A DNA stretch of 64,000 nucleotides from Acidovorax sp. KKS102 (GTDB lineage Bacteria; Pseudomonadota; Gammaproteobacteria; Burkholderiales; Burkholderiaceae_C), in NCBI RefSeq assembly GCF_000302535.1, contig NC_018708.1:4092001-4156000 (forward strand). The letters are read 5' to 3'. Under the pieces are notes generated by a model. The model made no database searches. It worked only from the letters and a program-made list of their open reading frames with translations, and was not told the origin of the DNA. Position 1 is the stretch's first letter. Every line of letters begins with the position of its first letter. A program made the translations under genes and the position numbers. This document shows positions 51,267-59,419 of this stretch, piece by piece.

Positions 51267-52253
51267 ATGAAGCTGCGCGTCATCCACGAAACGGTGTACC
51301 ACTACACCCCCACGGTGCAGAACGCCCAGCACATGGCCCATCTGCGCCCGCGCACCGGCATGGTGCAGCGCGTGCTGACCCACAGCCTGCAGGTGGACCC
51401 CGCCCCAACCCAGTGCAACATGGTGCAGGACGTGTTTGGCAACACCCGCACGTTCTTCAGCCTGCCCTTCACCCACGAGCAACTGCGGGTGCGCGCCGAA
51501 AGCCTGCTGGAGACCCTGCCCGTGCCCGCCGCGCCGCCCGGCGAGCCCTGGGATGCCGTGCGCGAGCGGCTGAGCTACCGGCGCGGCCAGCCCTACCACG
51601 CGGCCACCGAGTTCAGCTTTGCCTCGCCCTACATTCCCCGGCACGCCGACTTTGTGGCCTATGCCGCCGAGAGCTTTACACCCGGCCGCCCGCTGATGCA
51701 GGCCGCCAGCCACCTGATGTCGCGCATCCATGCCGACTTTGCCTACACCGCCAATGCCACCGACGCGGGTACGCCCGCGCTCGAATCGCTGCGGCTGCGC
51801 CGGGGCGTGTGCCAGGACTTTGCCCACGTGATGATTGGCTGCCTGCGCAGCCTGGGCCTCGCGGCTCGGTATGTCAGCGGCTACCTGCTGACCGAGCCCC
51901 CGCCCGGCCAACCCCGGCTGGTGGGCGCCGATGCATCGCACGCCTGGGTGTCGGTGTGGTCGCCTTCAGCGGATGACAGGGGCGGCGCGCTGGTCGAGAA
52001 CGCCTGGTTTGACCTGGACCCCACCAACGACCGGCCGGCGGGCGAGGACTATGTGACGCTAGCCATCGGCCGCGATTTTTCGGACGTGTCGCCGCTGCGC
52101 GGTGTGATCCACGGCGGCGACCACCATGTGCTGCAGGTGGGGGTGACGGTGGAGCCGGTGCCCGAAGCCGCGGCCACTGGTGCTGCGGCCGCTGCACTGA
52201 CTGCGTCAGACGCCCCCCTCACACCGCCGCAGGCACCAGGAAGTCCCGGCTGA
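51267..52253 (+). CDS. Transglutaminase-like protein
   Basis: A 328-residue protein with the bacterial transglutaminase N-terminal beta domain (about 1-85, MKLRVIHETVYHYTPTVQNA) and the papain-like core: catalytic Cys in RRGVCQDFAHVMIGCL, His in DASHAWVSVW and Asp in WFDLDPTND. Such proteins may act as peptidases or amide hydrolases/transferases. The ATG at 51267 begins two bases after the previous stop and has GGGAG seven bases upstream. Its last 35 bases overlap the end of the convergent alpha-E gene. The last 40 residues are Ala/Pro-rich. Confidence 0.92.
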   Translation: MKLRVIHETVYHYTPTVQNAQHMAHLRPRTGMVQRVLTHSLQVDPAPTQCNMVQDVFGNTRTFFSLPFTHEQLRVRAESLLETLPVPAAPPGEPWDAVRERLSYRRGQPYHAATEFSFASPYIPRHADFVAYAAESFTPGRPLMQAASHLMSRIHADFAYTANATDAGTPALESLRLRRGVCQDFAHVMIGCLRSLGLAARYVSGYLLTEPPPGQPRLVGADASHAWVSVWSPSADDRGGALVENAWFDLDPTNDRPAGEDYVTLAIGRDFSDVSPLRGVIHGGDHHVLQVGVTVEPVPEAAATGAAAAALTASDAPLTPPQAPGSPG

Positions 52254-53178
52254 TCCGCGCCCCCAGGTCGTTCACCCGCTCCAGGAACTGGGTGAGGTAG
52301 GCGTGCAGGCCATGGGTCAGGATTTCATCGATGCGCGCGAACCTGAGGTGCGCCAGCAGCCGCCCCGCGTGCCGCTGGGTCTCGGCCGACTGGCCGCTGG
52401 CTAGCATGTCGAGGTTGCCCAGCACCTCCTTCATGCAGGCGTGCAATGAGCGGGGCATGTCGGCCCGCAGGATCAGCAGCTCGGCCACACGCTCGGGGGT
52501 GATCACATCGCGGTACACCTTGCGGTAGGTCTCGAAGCCCGACACGCTGAGCAAGATGGCGCTCCAGTGATAGAAGTCATAGTCTTGGTCCTGCGCCGCG
52601 GCCGCGCCCCTGAAGTCGCTTTGCACCGCGTGAAACTTCACGTCCAGCAGCCGCGCCGTGTTGTCGGCCCGCTCCAGAAACGTGCCCAGCCGCATGAAGT
52701 GCAGCGCCTCGTCCTGCAGCATGGTGCCCACCGTCACCCCGCGCGACAGGTGCGAGCGGAACTTCACCCATTCGAAGAACCGTGCAGGGTCCTGCTCCAA
52801 CGCACCGCTCGCAATCAGGCGGTTCACTTCAAGCCAGGTCTGGTTCTGGATCTCCCAGGCCTCGGTGTTGAGCGCCCCGCGCACCGCCCGCGCGTTCTCG
52901 CGCGCGGCCTGCAGGCAGGCCACGATGGACGAGGGGTTGCTCGGGTCCTTGACCATGAAGTCGAGCACCTTGGCGGGCGTCACCTCGCCGTGCTGGGCGG
53001 TGTAGGCGGGCAGCAGCTCGCTGATGGACAGCAAGCCCTGCCAGCCGAGGGTGGCGACCTCGGTCGATTGGGGCAGCAAAGCGCTCTGGTAGTTGACGTC
53101 CAGCATCCGGGCGGTGTTCTCTGCCCTTTCGGTGTAACGGGCCATCCAGAACAAATGATCGGCGGTGCGGCTCAGCAT
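52219..53178 (-). CDS. Alpha-E domain protein (DUF403)
   Basis: A 319-residue all-helical protein of the alpha-E family, recognised by MLSRTADHLFWMARYTERAEN, the WEIQNQTWLEVNRL segment, FMRLGTFLERADNTARLLD and MPRSLHACMKEV. The family is found only with circularly permuted ATP-grasp and transglutaminase genes; its biochemical role is not known. The ATG at 53178 follows GGAG. The gene is preceded by two tandem copies of its own 5' end, and lies downstream of the matching ATP-grasp gene. Confidence 0.93.
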   Translation of the reverse strand: MLSRTADHLFWMARYTERAENTARMLDVNYQSALLPQSTEVATLGWQGLLSISELLPAYTAQHGEVTPAKVLDFMVKDPSNPSSIVACLQAARENARAVRGALNTEAWEIQNQTWLEVNRLIASGALEQDPARFFEWVKFRSHLSRGVTVGTMLQDEALHFMRLGTFLERADNTARLLDVKFHAVQSDFRGAAAAQDQDYDFYHWSAILLSVSGFETYRKVYRDVITPERVAELLILRADMPRSLHACMKEVLGNLDMLASGQSAETQRHAGRLLAHLRFARIDEILTHGLHAYLTQFLERVNDLGARISRDFLVPAAV

Positions 53179-53327
53179 GTGATCTCCTTCTTGGACGAGG
53201 GCAGAGAACCCCGAGCGTGTTGCACACGCTTGCCGTATTTTTTCGAAAGCCCCGCTGCGCAGGGCCTTTCTGCCCTTTCGGTGTAACGGGCCATCCAGAA
53301 CAAATGATCAGCGGTGCGGCTTAGCAT
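53172..53327 (-). CDS. Truncated alpha-E leader ORF, second copy
   Basis: A 51-residue ORF that begins with the same 20 residues as the alpha-E protein (MLSRTADHLFWMARYTERAE) and then diverges into a basic tail (KKYGKRVQHARGSLPSS). It ends in TGA overlapping the real alpha-E start as ATGCTGA, behind AAGGAG. It looks like a product of tandem duplication; it may be translated and couple translation of the true gene, or be a silent remnant. The alpha-E fold cannot form from it. Confidence 0.5.
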   Translation of the reverse strand: MLSRTADHLFWMARYTERAERPCAAGLSKKYGKRVQHARGSLPSSKKEITC

Positions 53328-53476
53328 GTGAGCTCCTTCTCGGACGAGGGCAGAGAACCCCGAGCGTGTGGCACACGCTTGCGGCATTTTTTCGAAAGCC
53401 CCGCGGCGCAGGGCTTTTCTGCCCGCTCGGTATAACGGGCCATCCAGAACAAATGATCGGCAGTACGGCTCAGCAT
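53179..53476. repeat. Two tandem 149-bp repeat units, copies of the alpha-E 5' end
   Basis: Units 53328-53476 and 53179-53327 are exactly 149 bp each, about 90% identical by eye (roughly 14 differences), and are followed by a third partial copy that is the start of the true gene. Each has the coding start, an inverted repeat GCGTGTGGCACACGC, and a ribosome binding site (AAGGAG) for the next ATG. Confidence 0.92.
53321..53476 (-). CDS. Truncated alpha-E leader ORF, first copy
   Basis: A 51-residue ORF starting MLSRTADHLFWMARYTERAE, diverging after that as KPCAAGLSKKCRKRV and a basic tail. Its stop codon overlaps the start of the second leader as ATGCTAA. It begins two bases after the stop of the ATP-grasp gene, so the four ORFs (ATP-grasp, two leaders, alpha-E) are continuous. 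It is either a duplication remnant or a coupling peptide. Confidence 0.5.
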   Translation of the reverse strand: MLSRTADHLFWMARYTERAEKPCAAGLSKKCRKRVPHARGSLPSSEKELTC

Positions 53477-53478
53477 GG

Positions 53479-55011
53479 TCATTCCCTCCCTTGGCTTTGT
53501 GTTTGCATGGGCAGGGACGAGGCCTGCGCTGCCGCAGGCTGGTCGCCCAGCACCCAGGTGTCTTTGGTGCCTCCACCCTGCGATGAATTGACCACCAGCG
53601 ATCCCTCCTTGAGAGCCACGCGCGTCAAGCCGCCCGCCACCATCTGCACCTTCTGGCCGCTGAGCACAAAGGGCCGCAGGTCGATGTGGCGGGGAGCAAT
53701 GCCGCTGTCCACATAGGTAGGGCAGCTGGAGAGGCTCAGCGTGGGCTGGGCGATGTAGCCGTCGGGCTTGGCGATGACTGCTGCGCGGAAAGCGTCGATC
53801 TCGGCCCGGGTGGCTGCGGGGCCAATCAGCATGCCGTAGCCGCCCGCGCCGTGCACCTCCTTCACCACCAGTTCGTGCAGATGGTCCAGCACGTACCGCA
53901 GGTCGTCCGGCTTGCGGCACATCCAGGTGGGGACGTTCTGCAGGATGGGCTCCTCCCCCAGGTAGAAGCGGATCATGTCCGGCACGTAGGGGTAGATGGA
54001 CTTGTCGTCGGCCACGCCCGTGCCCACGGCGTTGCAGATGGCGACATTGCCCGCCCAGTAGGCGGCCATGAGCCCCGCACAGCCCAGGGTGGAGGTGGGG
54101 CGGAAAACGTCGGGGTCGAGGAAATCGTCATCCACCCGGCGGTAGATCACATCCACCCGCTGCAGGCCACGCGTGGTGCGCATGTACACAAACTGGTCCT
54201 TGACCACGAGGTCCTGCCCCTCGACCAGCTCCACGCCCATCTGCTGCGCGAGGAAGGCGTGCTCGAAATAGGCGCTGTTGTACATGCCGGGGGTCAGCAC
54301 TACCACGGTCGGGTCGGCCGCGCCGGCCGGGGCGCTGGCGCGCAGGGTGTCCAGCAGCAAGTCCGGGTAATGCGCCACCGGTGCCACCTGGTGCTGAGCG
54401 AACAGTTCGGGGAACAGCCGCATCATCATCTTGCGGTCTTCGAGCATGTAGCTCACGCCGCTGGGCACACGCAGGTTGTCTTCCAGCACGTAGTACACGC
54501 CCTCGCCTGCCGCATCCGGTGCCCGCACGATGTCGATGCCGCTGATGTGGGAGTAGATGTCGAGCGGCACATGAACGCCGACCATCTCCGGCCGGAACTG
54601 GGCGTTGCGCAGGATCTGCTCGGCAGGCACGATGCCTGCGCGCAGGATGTCCTGGCCGTGGTACACGTCGTGGATGAAGCGATTGAGCGCCGTGACCCGC
54701 TGCACCAGGCCCCGCTGCATGTGCGCCCATTCCTGCTGCGGAATGATGCGGGGGATCAGGTCGAAGGGGATGAGCCGCTCGGTGCCCGCGCCGTCCTCGT
54801 CCTTGGCGCCGTAGACGGCGAAGGTGATGCCCACGCGCCGGAAGATGACCTCGGCCTCGGCGCGGCGCGCCTGCATGGACTCGGCGCTCTGGCGCGCCAG
54901 CCATTGCGCAAACCGCGCATAGTGGGGCCGTACATCGCTGCCCGCCCAGCCTGCCGCACCGTCCAGGCCGGCCAGGGGCAGCCGGGTAACCATCTCGTCG
55001 AACTTCTGCAT
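53479..55011 (-). CDS. Circularly permuted type 2 ATP-grasp protein
   Basis: A 510-residue stand-alone circularly permuted ATP-grasp protein (DUF404/DUF407), matching the N-terminal part of the 48619-51264 fusion. Conserved blocks: GITFAVYGAKDEDG, FDLIPRIIPQQEWAHMQRGL, LEDNLRVPSGVSYMLEDRKMM, LTPGMYNSAYFEHAFLAQQM, VIYRRVDDDFLDP and AGGYGMLIGP. It is expected to bind ATP and ligate an amine to a carboxylate, possibly on a peptide. The ATG at 55011 follows AGGAGA. The alpha-E gene lies downstream after two tandem leader ORFs. Confidence 0.92.
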   Translation of the reverse strand: MQKFDEMVTRLPLAGLDGAAGWAGSDVRPHYARFAQWLARQSAESMQARRAEAEVIFRRVGITFAVYGAKDEDGAGTERLIPFDLIPRIIPQQEWAHMQRGLVQRVTALNRFIHDVYHGQDILRAGIVPAEQILRNAQFRPEMVGVHVPLDIYSHISGIDIVRAPDAAGEGVYYVLEDNLRVPSGVSYMLEDRKMMMRLFPELFAQHQVAPVAHYPDLLLDTLRASAPAGAADPTVVVLTPGMYNSAYFEHAFLAQQMGVELVEGQDLVVKDQFVYMRTTRGLQRVDVIYRRVDDDFLDPDVFRPTSTLGCAGLMAAYWAGNVAICNAVGTGVADDKSIYPYVPDMIRFYLGEEPILQNVPTWMCRKPDDLRYVLDHLHELVVKEVHGAGGYGMLIGPAATRAEIDAFRAAVIAKPDGYIAQPTLSLSSCPTYVDSGIAPRHIDLRPFVLSGQKVQMVAGGLTRVALKEGSLVVNSSQGGGTKDTWVLGDQPAAAQASSLPMQTQSQGRE

Positions 55012-55104
55012 GAGAGCCAATCTCCTGCAAGCCCTCAAGCAAGTTCCAGGCCGTTTTAAGGCCCTGCGGACGGCGTGGCAGCCAAATTTCAGCCAAACCG
55101 CCTG

Positions 55105-56286
55105 CTAGCGCCGGTCTTTATTGGCTGATTTGCTATTCTTTTTGACACCTTGAGGGGCAGCAGGTGGGGCTGGCGGAACGGGGGCCGAAGCGGCCACAGG
55201 GGCCGGCCGCGCGGCCGCTTCGCGCACCATGTCGTGCACAAAGCGCAGCTTGGCCAACACCGCGCTTGCCAGCGCAAACGGGTAGGCGTCGGGCTGCCCC
55301 AGGCTGCGTGTGAGGCTGTTGAGCAGCAGCGTCAGCGGCACCAGGTGCTGCACCATGGACTGGAAGTCGGGCGCCGGACTGGCAAAGGGGTCGATGGCGC
55401 TGCTGCGCTGCGGGCCGTAAATCCCGGGCACGGTGACCTCGGTGGCATAGCTGGCCGAGGTTTCCAGCAGGTCGATCATGTGCAGGTAGTGCGCCCAGGT
55501 TTCGGCCCAGTCTTCCCAGGGGTGCGCGGCGGCGTAGGCGCTCACATGGTGGTCGGCCCAGTCGTTGCCGTCATTGCCCTTGGCGTAGTGCGCCTCCAGG
55601 GCCGCTGCATAGTCCTGGCGCTCGTCACCAAACATCTGGCGAAAGTCGTCCAGCCGCCCGCCATCGCGCACCAGCTGGTCCCAGTAGAAGTGCCCGGACT
55701 CATGGCGCAAATGGCCAATCAGCGTGCGGTAGGGCTCACCCAGCGCGATGCGGCGGCGCGCACGCTCATCGTCATCGGCCTCCGCCACGTTGAGGGTGAT
55801 GGTGCCGTTGTTGTGGCCCGTCAGCACGGGTGGGCCGCCCGGCACCTCCGCCAAAAATTCAAACACCGGGCTTGTGCCGCCGGGCGCAGGCTCCAGCCCC
55901 AGGCGGGCCAGGCTGTAGAACAGCCGCCGCTTGGCGGCTTCGATCTGCATCCAGCGCCCCATGTTCGCAGGCTCAGACAGGTCGGGCATCACACGGGTCT
56001 GGCGGCACGACACACACAGCTCTGTGAAGTCATGGACAGGTATCGCAAAGTTGCAGGCTTGGTGGTCCGTGTGGTTGCGGCACATGCGGTACAGGCGCCC
56101 GCTGGAATGAGCGTCGCCCTGCCTGCCCCGGCGGCGCCACAGGTCTGCACCATCCTGTGGCGCAAGGGTCAGTGCAGCCATGGTCAGCACATCGGGCAGA
56201 AATGCCAGCGCACTGCCGCAATGCAGGCACTGCACGCTGTCAAAAAAAACCAGATGACCGCAATGGTCGCAATTGAATACCCGCAT
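55105..56286 (-). CDS. Zinc-binding metallopeptidase family protein
   Basis: A 393-residue protein. The N terminus has two zinc-ribbon CxxC pairs (FNCDHCGH and QCLHCGSAL) and further Cys in YRMCRNHTDH and LCVSCRQTR. The central domain has a gluzincin-type HExxH motif, RHESGHFYWD, with downstream Glu candidates in EDWAETWAHYLH, so it is a probable metallopeptidase of the DUF2248-type family. The C-terminal tail is Ala/Pro-rich and ends in Lys/Arg. The ATG at 56286 starts directly before the first Cys pair. It lies 93 bases upstream of the ATP-grasp gene on the same strand and may belong to that system. Confidence 0.85.
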   Translation of the reverse strand: MRVFNCDHCGHLVFFDSVQCLHCGSALAFLPDVLTMAALTLAPQDGADLWRRRGRQGDAHSSGRLYRMCRNHTDHQACNFAIPVHDFTELCVSCRQTRVMPDLSEPANMGRWMQIEAAKRRLFYSLARLGLEPAPGGTSPVFEFLAEVPGGPPVLTGHNNGTITLNVAEADDDERARRRIALGEPYRTLIGHLRHESGHFYWDQLVRDGGRLDDFRQMFGDERQDYAAALEAHYAKGNDGNDWADHHVSAYAAAHPWEDWAETWAHYLHMIDLLETSASYATEVTVPGIYGPQRSSAIDPFASPAPDFQSMVQHLVPLTLLLNSLTRSLGQPDAYPFALASAVLAKLRFVHDMVREAAARPAPVAASAPVPPAPPAAPQGVKKNSKSANKDRR

Positions 56287-56370
56287 GGTGTGGAGCTTAT
56301 ACCCCGTGGCCCGGAGCAAGGTGAATGAACAGTGCAGGTTCCACCCGATACATCAACAGGGTGGGCCCAT

Positions 56371-56404
56371 AAAAAAACAGGCCCCGGGACATGCCTGGAG
56401 CCTG
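56371..56404 (-). terminator. Intrinsic terminator after BON lipoprotein gene
   Basis: On the minus strand an 8-bp stem CAGGCTCC / GGGGCCTG (one G-T pair) with an 11-base loop is followed by seven T residues (56371-56377), about 65 bases after the lipoprotein stop. Confidence 0.8.
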
Positions 56405-56469
56405 CTTCAGGGGGTAACGCCATCAGGCGGGAGCGCTAGGCCCATGCGCGTGGCGCAAGCCCCGTCCGG

Positions 56470-56787
56470 TCAGGGGCGCACAACGATGCTGTTGCGCACT
56501 TCGCGCACGTGCTTGGTGTTGCGGGCAATGTTTTCTGCCTGGTTCTTTTCGGTCTGCGACTTGGCAAAACCCGACAGCTGCACCGTGCCGTTCAGCGTTT
56601 CTACGCTGATGGAGGTGGCGGACACGTTCTTGTCTTCGGCCATCTTGGCCTTCACGGCGGCGGTGATGCCGGCGTCATCCACATAAGAACCCACAGTCTG
56701 CTGTTCGCGAGCCACCGAACAGCCCGTGGCCGTAACGATGGTGATGCCAGCGACTGCGGCGAAAGCGAGGGCACGTGCGTATTTCAT
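56470..56787 (-). CDS. BON-domain lipoprotein
   Basis: A 105-residue lipoprotein: signal with lipobox TATGC (Cys at about residue 23), then a single BON domain (about 35-105) with DDAGITAAVKAKMAED, SVETLNGTVQLSGFA and VREVRNSIVV. BON domains bind phospholipid surfaces; related OsmY and DolP proteins act in envelope stress. The ATG at 56787 follows AAGGA. It heads towards a strong terminator and sits beside the DUF883 and DUF1328 genes, also typical general-stress or envelope genes. Confidence 0.9.
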   Translation of the reverse strand: MKYARALAFAAVAGITIVTATGCSVAREQQTVGSYVDDAGITAAVKAKMAEDKNVSATSISVETLNGTVQLSGFAKSQTEKNQAENIARNTKHVREVRNSIVVRP

Positions 56788-56955
56788 GGTGTTTTCCTTG
56801 TTCAAGAATGGTTGGGAACGCGGGTGCTGGGACATATTCAATCCACCGGTCTGTTGCACCCTCCGCGACCGGCGGACTGTGGGAAAAGGGGACAAAAAAG
56901 ATCAGCGCTGGCGAGGCACCGGCGGACGAACACCGGCATCACCCACCTTCAACGC

Positions 56956-57348
56956 TCAGTATGCATCGCGGCGGCGCGTCATCCACATCGCCACGGTGGC
57001 CAGCAGGGCACCCGATGCGGCGGCAATCACCAGCGACTTGCCGGGCTGCTCGGCCACGTACTTGCTGGTGGCTTCTGCCGCCTGCTGCATCTGGCGGCGT
57101 GCACGCGCGCTGGTCTCGGCGCAATAGTCAATGCTGCGGGCGGCCAGGTCCTGGGCACGGGCGGCCAGGTCGTCAATAGCGGGGTCGGCTTGGCGGCGCA
57201 GGGCACGCACGCTGGCTTCTGCCTTGTCGAGCGACTGGTCTGCGCCAGCACGGGTGGTCTGCACGGCCTCCTGGGCGCTTTGCAGCACGTCATCGGTGAG
57301 GTTGCGAACGCCAGTCGTCACTTTGTCGGTTGTGGTCTGAAGGCTCAT
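56956..57348 (-). CDS. DUF883 (ElaB/YqjD-like) membrane-anchored protein
   Basis: A 130-residue protein with a long amphipathic, probably coiled-coil helix (about 15-95), a PGKSLVIAAASGALLATVAMW transmembrane segment near the C terminus and a basic end (MTRRRDAY). This is the ElaB/YqjD/DUF883 layout; E. coli YqjD is inner-membrane anchored and binds stationary-phase ribosomes. The ATG at 57348 follows AAGGAG. Confidence 0.88.
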   Translation of the reverse strand: MSLQTTTDKVTTGVRNLTDDVLQSAQEAVQTTRAGADQSLDKAEASVRALRRQADPAIDDLAARAQDLAARSIDYCAETSARARRQMQQAAEATSKYVAEQPGKSLVIAAASGALLATVAMWMTRRRDAY

Positions 57349-57422
57349 CAGAAAACTCCTTGGAATATGCAAAAGGGGAATGCGCGAGGGGATGGGGCGA
57401 AGGCCGGGCCGTCAGGCCAGGC

Positions 57423-57587
57423 TTACCCCTTTTTGAGCAGACCCAGCACGAAGGTGACCACGGCCATGATCACGAACACAAAGAACAGAATCTTTGCGAT
57501 GCCCACGGCGCCGGCAGCAATACCGCCAAAACCGAAGAGGGCTGCAATCAGCGCGATCACCAGAAAAACAACTGCGTAGTGCAACAT
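57423..57587 (-). CDS. DUF1328 small membrane protein
   Basis: A 54-residue hydrophobic protein with two transmembrane helices: [20 protein letters not shown] and [20 protein letters not shown]. It matches DUF1328 (YtjA) proteins over its full length. The ATG at 57587 has AAGGAG six bases upstream; a second ATG six bases earlier would touch the ribosome binding site and is rejected. The family is often induced in stress, but its role is unknown. Confidence 0.9.
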   Translation of the reverse strand: MLHYAVVFLVIALIAALFGFGGIAAGAVGIAKILFFVFVIMAVVTFVLGLLKKG

Positions 57588-57593
57588 TTCCAT

Positions 57594-57890
57594 CTCCTTA
57601 TGGGTGGCCGGCTTGCCGGCAGATCGGGTGGCGCCAAAACCTCAGCGCCTGGGGTCAACTGTAGGTATCGCCCGCAGCCCTGAATGCCGGTGTGCGGCGC
57701 GCCCCCGTGTCGGCGGCGCAGTGGGGGTGGTGTAGGACGGCACGCACGGGCAGATACCGACGGCTGCGCCGCGCAGGGCGATACTGCGGCCCAGGTGCAG
57801 CGCCCTGTGCCCGTGATGGCCGTACCCGGTTTGCCTTGCATCGCGGCGAGAGGGAAAGAATAGGGATGGGAAAAGCCGCAAGCCTGGCTT
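57594..57890. other. Intergenic region
   Basis: Just under 300 bases between the histidine kinase end and the DUF1328 start. It probably contains the DUF1328 promoter and the end of the kinase transcript. No gene, hairpin-T-run or repeat was recognised. Confidence 0.3.
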
Positions 57891-59297
57891 TCAGGCGTCG
57901 TGCGCAGCGGCGTCGCGGCGTGTATCTGAGGCATTGCGCGGCAGCGGCAAAACAGCCGATAGCAGCGTGCCGTTCCCTGGGCGCGAGGTGAGCGTGAGGC
58001 GCCCACCCGCCGCCTCGACCCGGTGGCGCATGCCAGCCAAGCCGTGCGAGGTGGGGCGGACGGTGCCCGGGTCGAAACCCACACCATCGTCGCGCACCTG
58101 CACCGCCACATGGGTGGGGTAGCCGTGCACCGACACCAGTACCTTGCTGGCCTTGGCGTACTTGCCGATATTGGTCAGCGCCTCCTGCACCATACGGTAC
58201 ACCGTAAGCTGCGCTGCATCGGGCAATTGCACCGGCTCCAGGCTGGTCTCCACGTCGATGCCCGCGCGCTCGGCGTATTCGCGCGTCAGGATCTCCAGCG
58301 CGGCCGTGAGCCCCAGGTTCGACAGGGACGAAGGCCGCAGGTCTTCAATGATGCGGCGCTTGAGCGCAATGCCGCTGTTGAGCGTCTCCGTCAGGTGCTT
58401 GAGCCGCTCCGACACATCGGGTGCGGTGGCGTCGATCTTGGACTTGAGGCGCGCCACATCGAGCTTGGCGGCTGTCAGCAACGCGCCCAGTTCGTCATGC
58501 AGCTCTCGCGCCAGATGGCCGCGCTCTTCTTCCCGCACCTGCTGCAGGTGGTTGGCCAGCTCAGACAACGTGGCGGTGCGGTCCCGCACCAGGCCCTCCA
58601 GACGGTCGCGCTCGCGCTCCAGCACCTCTTGCTCGCGCAGGTTCACCGTTTGCACTGCCTGCGTCTGGCGCAGGTACATGTAAAAGGCCAGCAGGCCGAT
58701 GGCGGTGACGGTGGCAATGCCGATGCGCGACAGCATCAGCGACTGCTCGATCTGCTCGCGGCCCTGCTGCAGGCGCTTGTCGCTGCGGGCGATGAGCTCT
58801 TGCGCATGTTGGCGGATCGCCTCCATGTGTTCCTTGCCCACATCGGTGTTGAGGATGAACTTCCACGCGTCTTCGTTGCCCTGGCGGCGCAGGCGCAAGC
58901 TCAATTCCATCTCGGCCAGCTTGCGCGATATCTGCCGCGATAGCAGCGCAAACTCCTGCATGTCTGCAGGCGCATCCATGAATCGCATGCGCAGGCTGTC
59001 GAGATTGGTCTGCACGGTGGCCACGGCCTTGTCGTAGGGCTCCAGGTAGGTTTCATTGCCCGTGAGCAGATAGCCGCGTTGGCCGGTTTCTGCGTCCAGC
59101 ATGCTCTGCAACAGCTTGTTCACATCAGACCGTGTGGTGAGCCCCTGGGCCAATTGCTCCACCGCATCTTGCGAACGCATGTGCCCCGTTTCATTGATGC
59201 CCACCAGCACCATGGCCGCCAGCAGCGCCATGGGCAGGCTCAAGGCCATCTGTCGGACTTTTGGTAACCAACGCCGGGTGTTTTCTTGGAGATTCAT
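57891..59297 (-). CDS. Sensor histidine kinase with CHASE3 domain
   Basis: A 468-residue NarX-type sensor kinase. A transmembrane helix (about 17-34), a periplasmic four-helix CHASE3 sensing domain (about 40-185, DAETGQRGYLLTGNETYL), a second transmembrane helix (about 191-208), a coiled coil, then HisKA_3 with the phosphoacceptor His267 in HLARELHDELG and a HATPase domain with the N box (MVQEALTNIGKYA) and G boxes (VRDDGVGFDPG, GLAGMRHRVEAAGG). The ligand is unknown. It is divergent from the LuxR-type response regulator 122 bases away, its likely partner. Confidence 0.93.
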   Translation of the reverse strand: MNLQENTRRWLPKVRQMALSLPMALLAAMVLVGINETGHMRSQDAVEQLAQGLTTRSDVNKLLQSMLDAETGQRGYLLTGNETYLEPYDKAVATVQTNLDSLRMRFMDAPADMQEFALLSRQISRKLAEMELSLRLRRQGNEDAWKFILNTDVGKEHMEAIRQHAQELIARSDKRLQQGREQIEQSLMLSRIGIATVTAIGLLAFYMYLRQTQAVQTVNLREQEVLERERDRLEGLVRDRTATLSELANHLQQVREEERGHLARELHDELGALLTAAKLDVARLKSKIDATAPDVSERLKHLTETLNSGIALKRRIIEDLRPSSLSNLGLTAALEILTREYAERAGIDVETSLEPVQLPDAAQLTVYRMVQEALTNIGKYAKASKVLVSVHGYPTHVAVQVRDDGVGFDPGTVRPTSHGLAGMRHRVEAAGGRLTLTSRPGNGTLLSAVLPLPRNASDTRRDAAAHDA

Positions 59298-59419
59298 ACG
59301 CTTATTCTGGATAATGACCGACTACCGTTTTGACGCCCCTGCCGTGCCATGACACGATGGGGCATCTGGACTTCAACACACACCGGCAGTCTGTGGCTGC
59401 CGCCTCGAAAGAAGCATCA

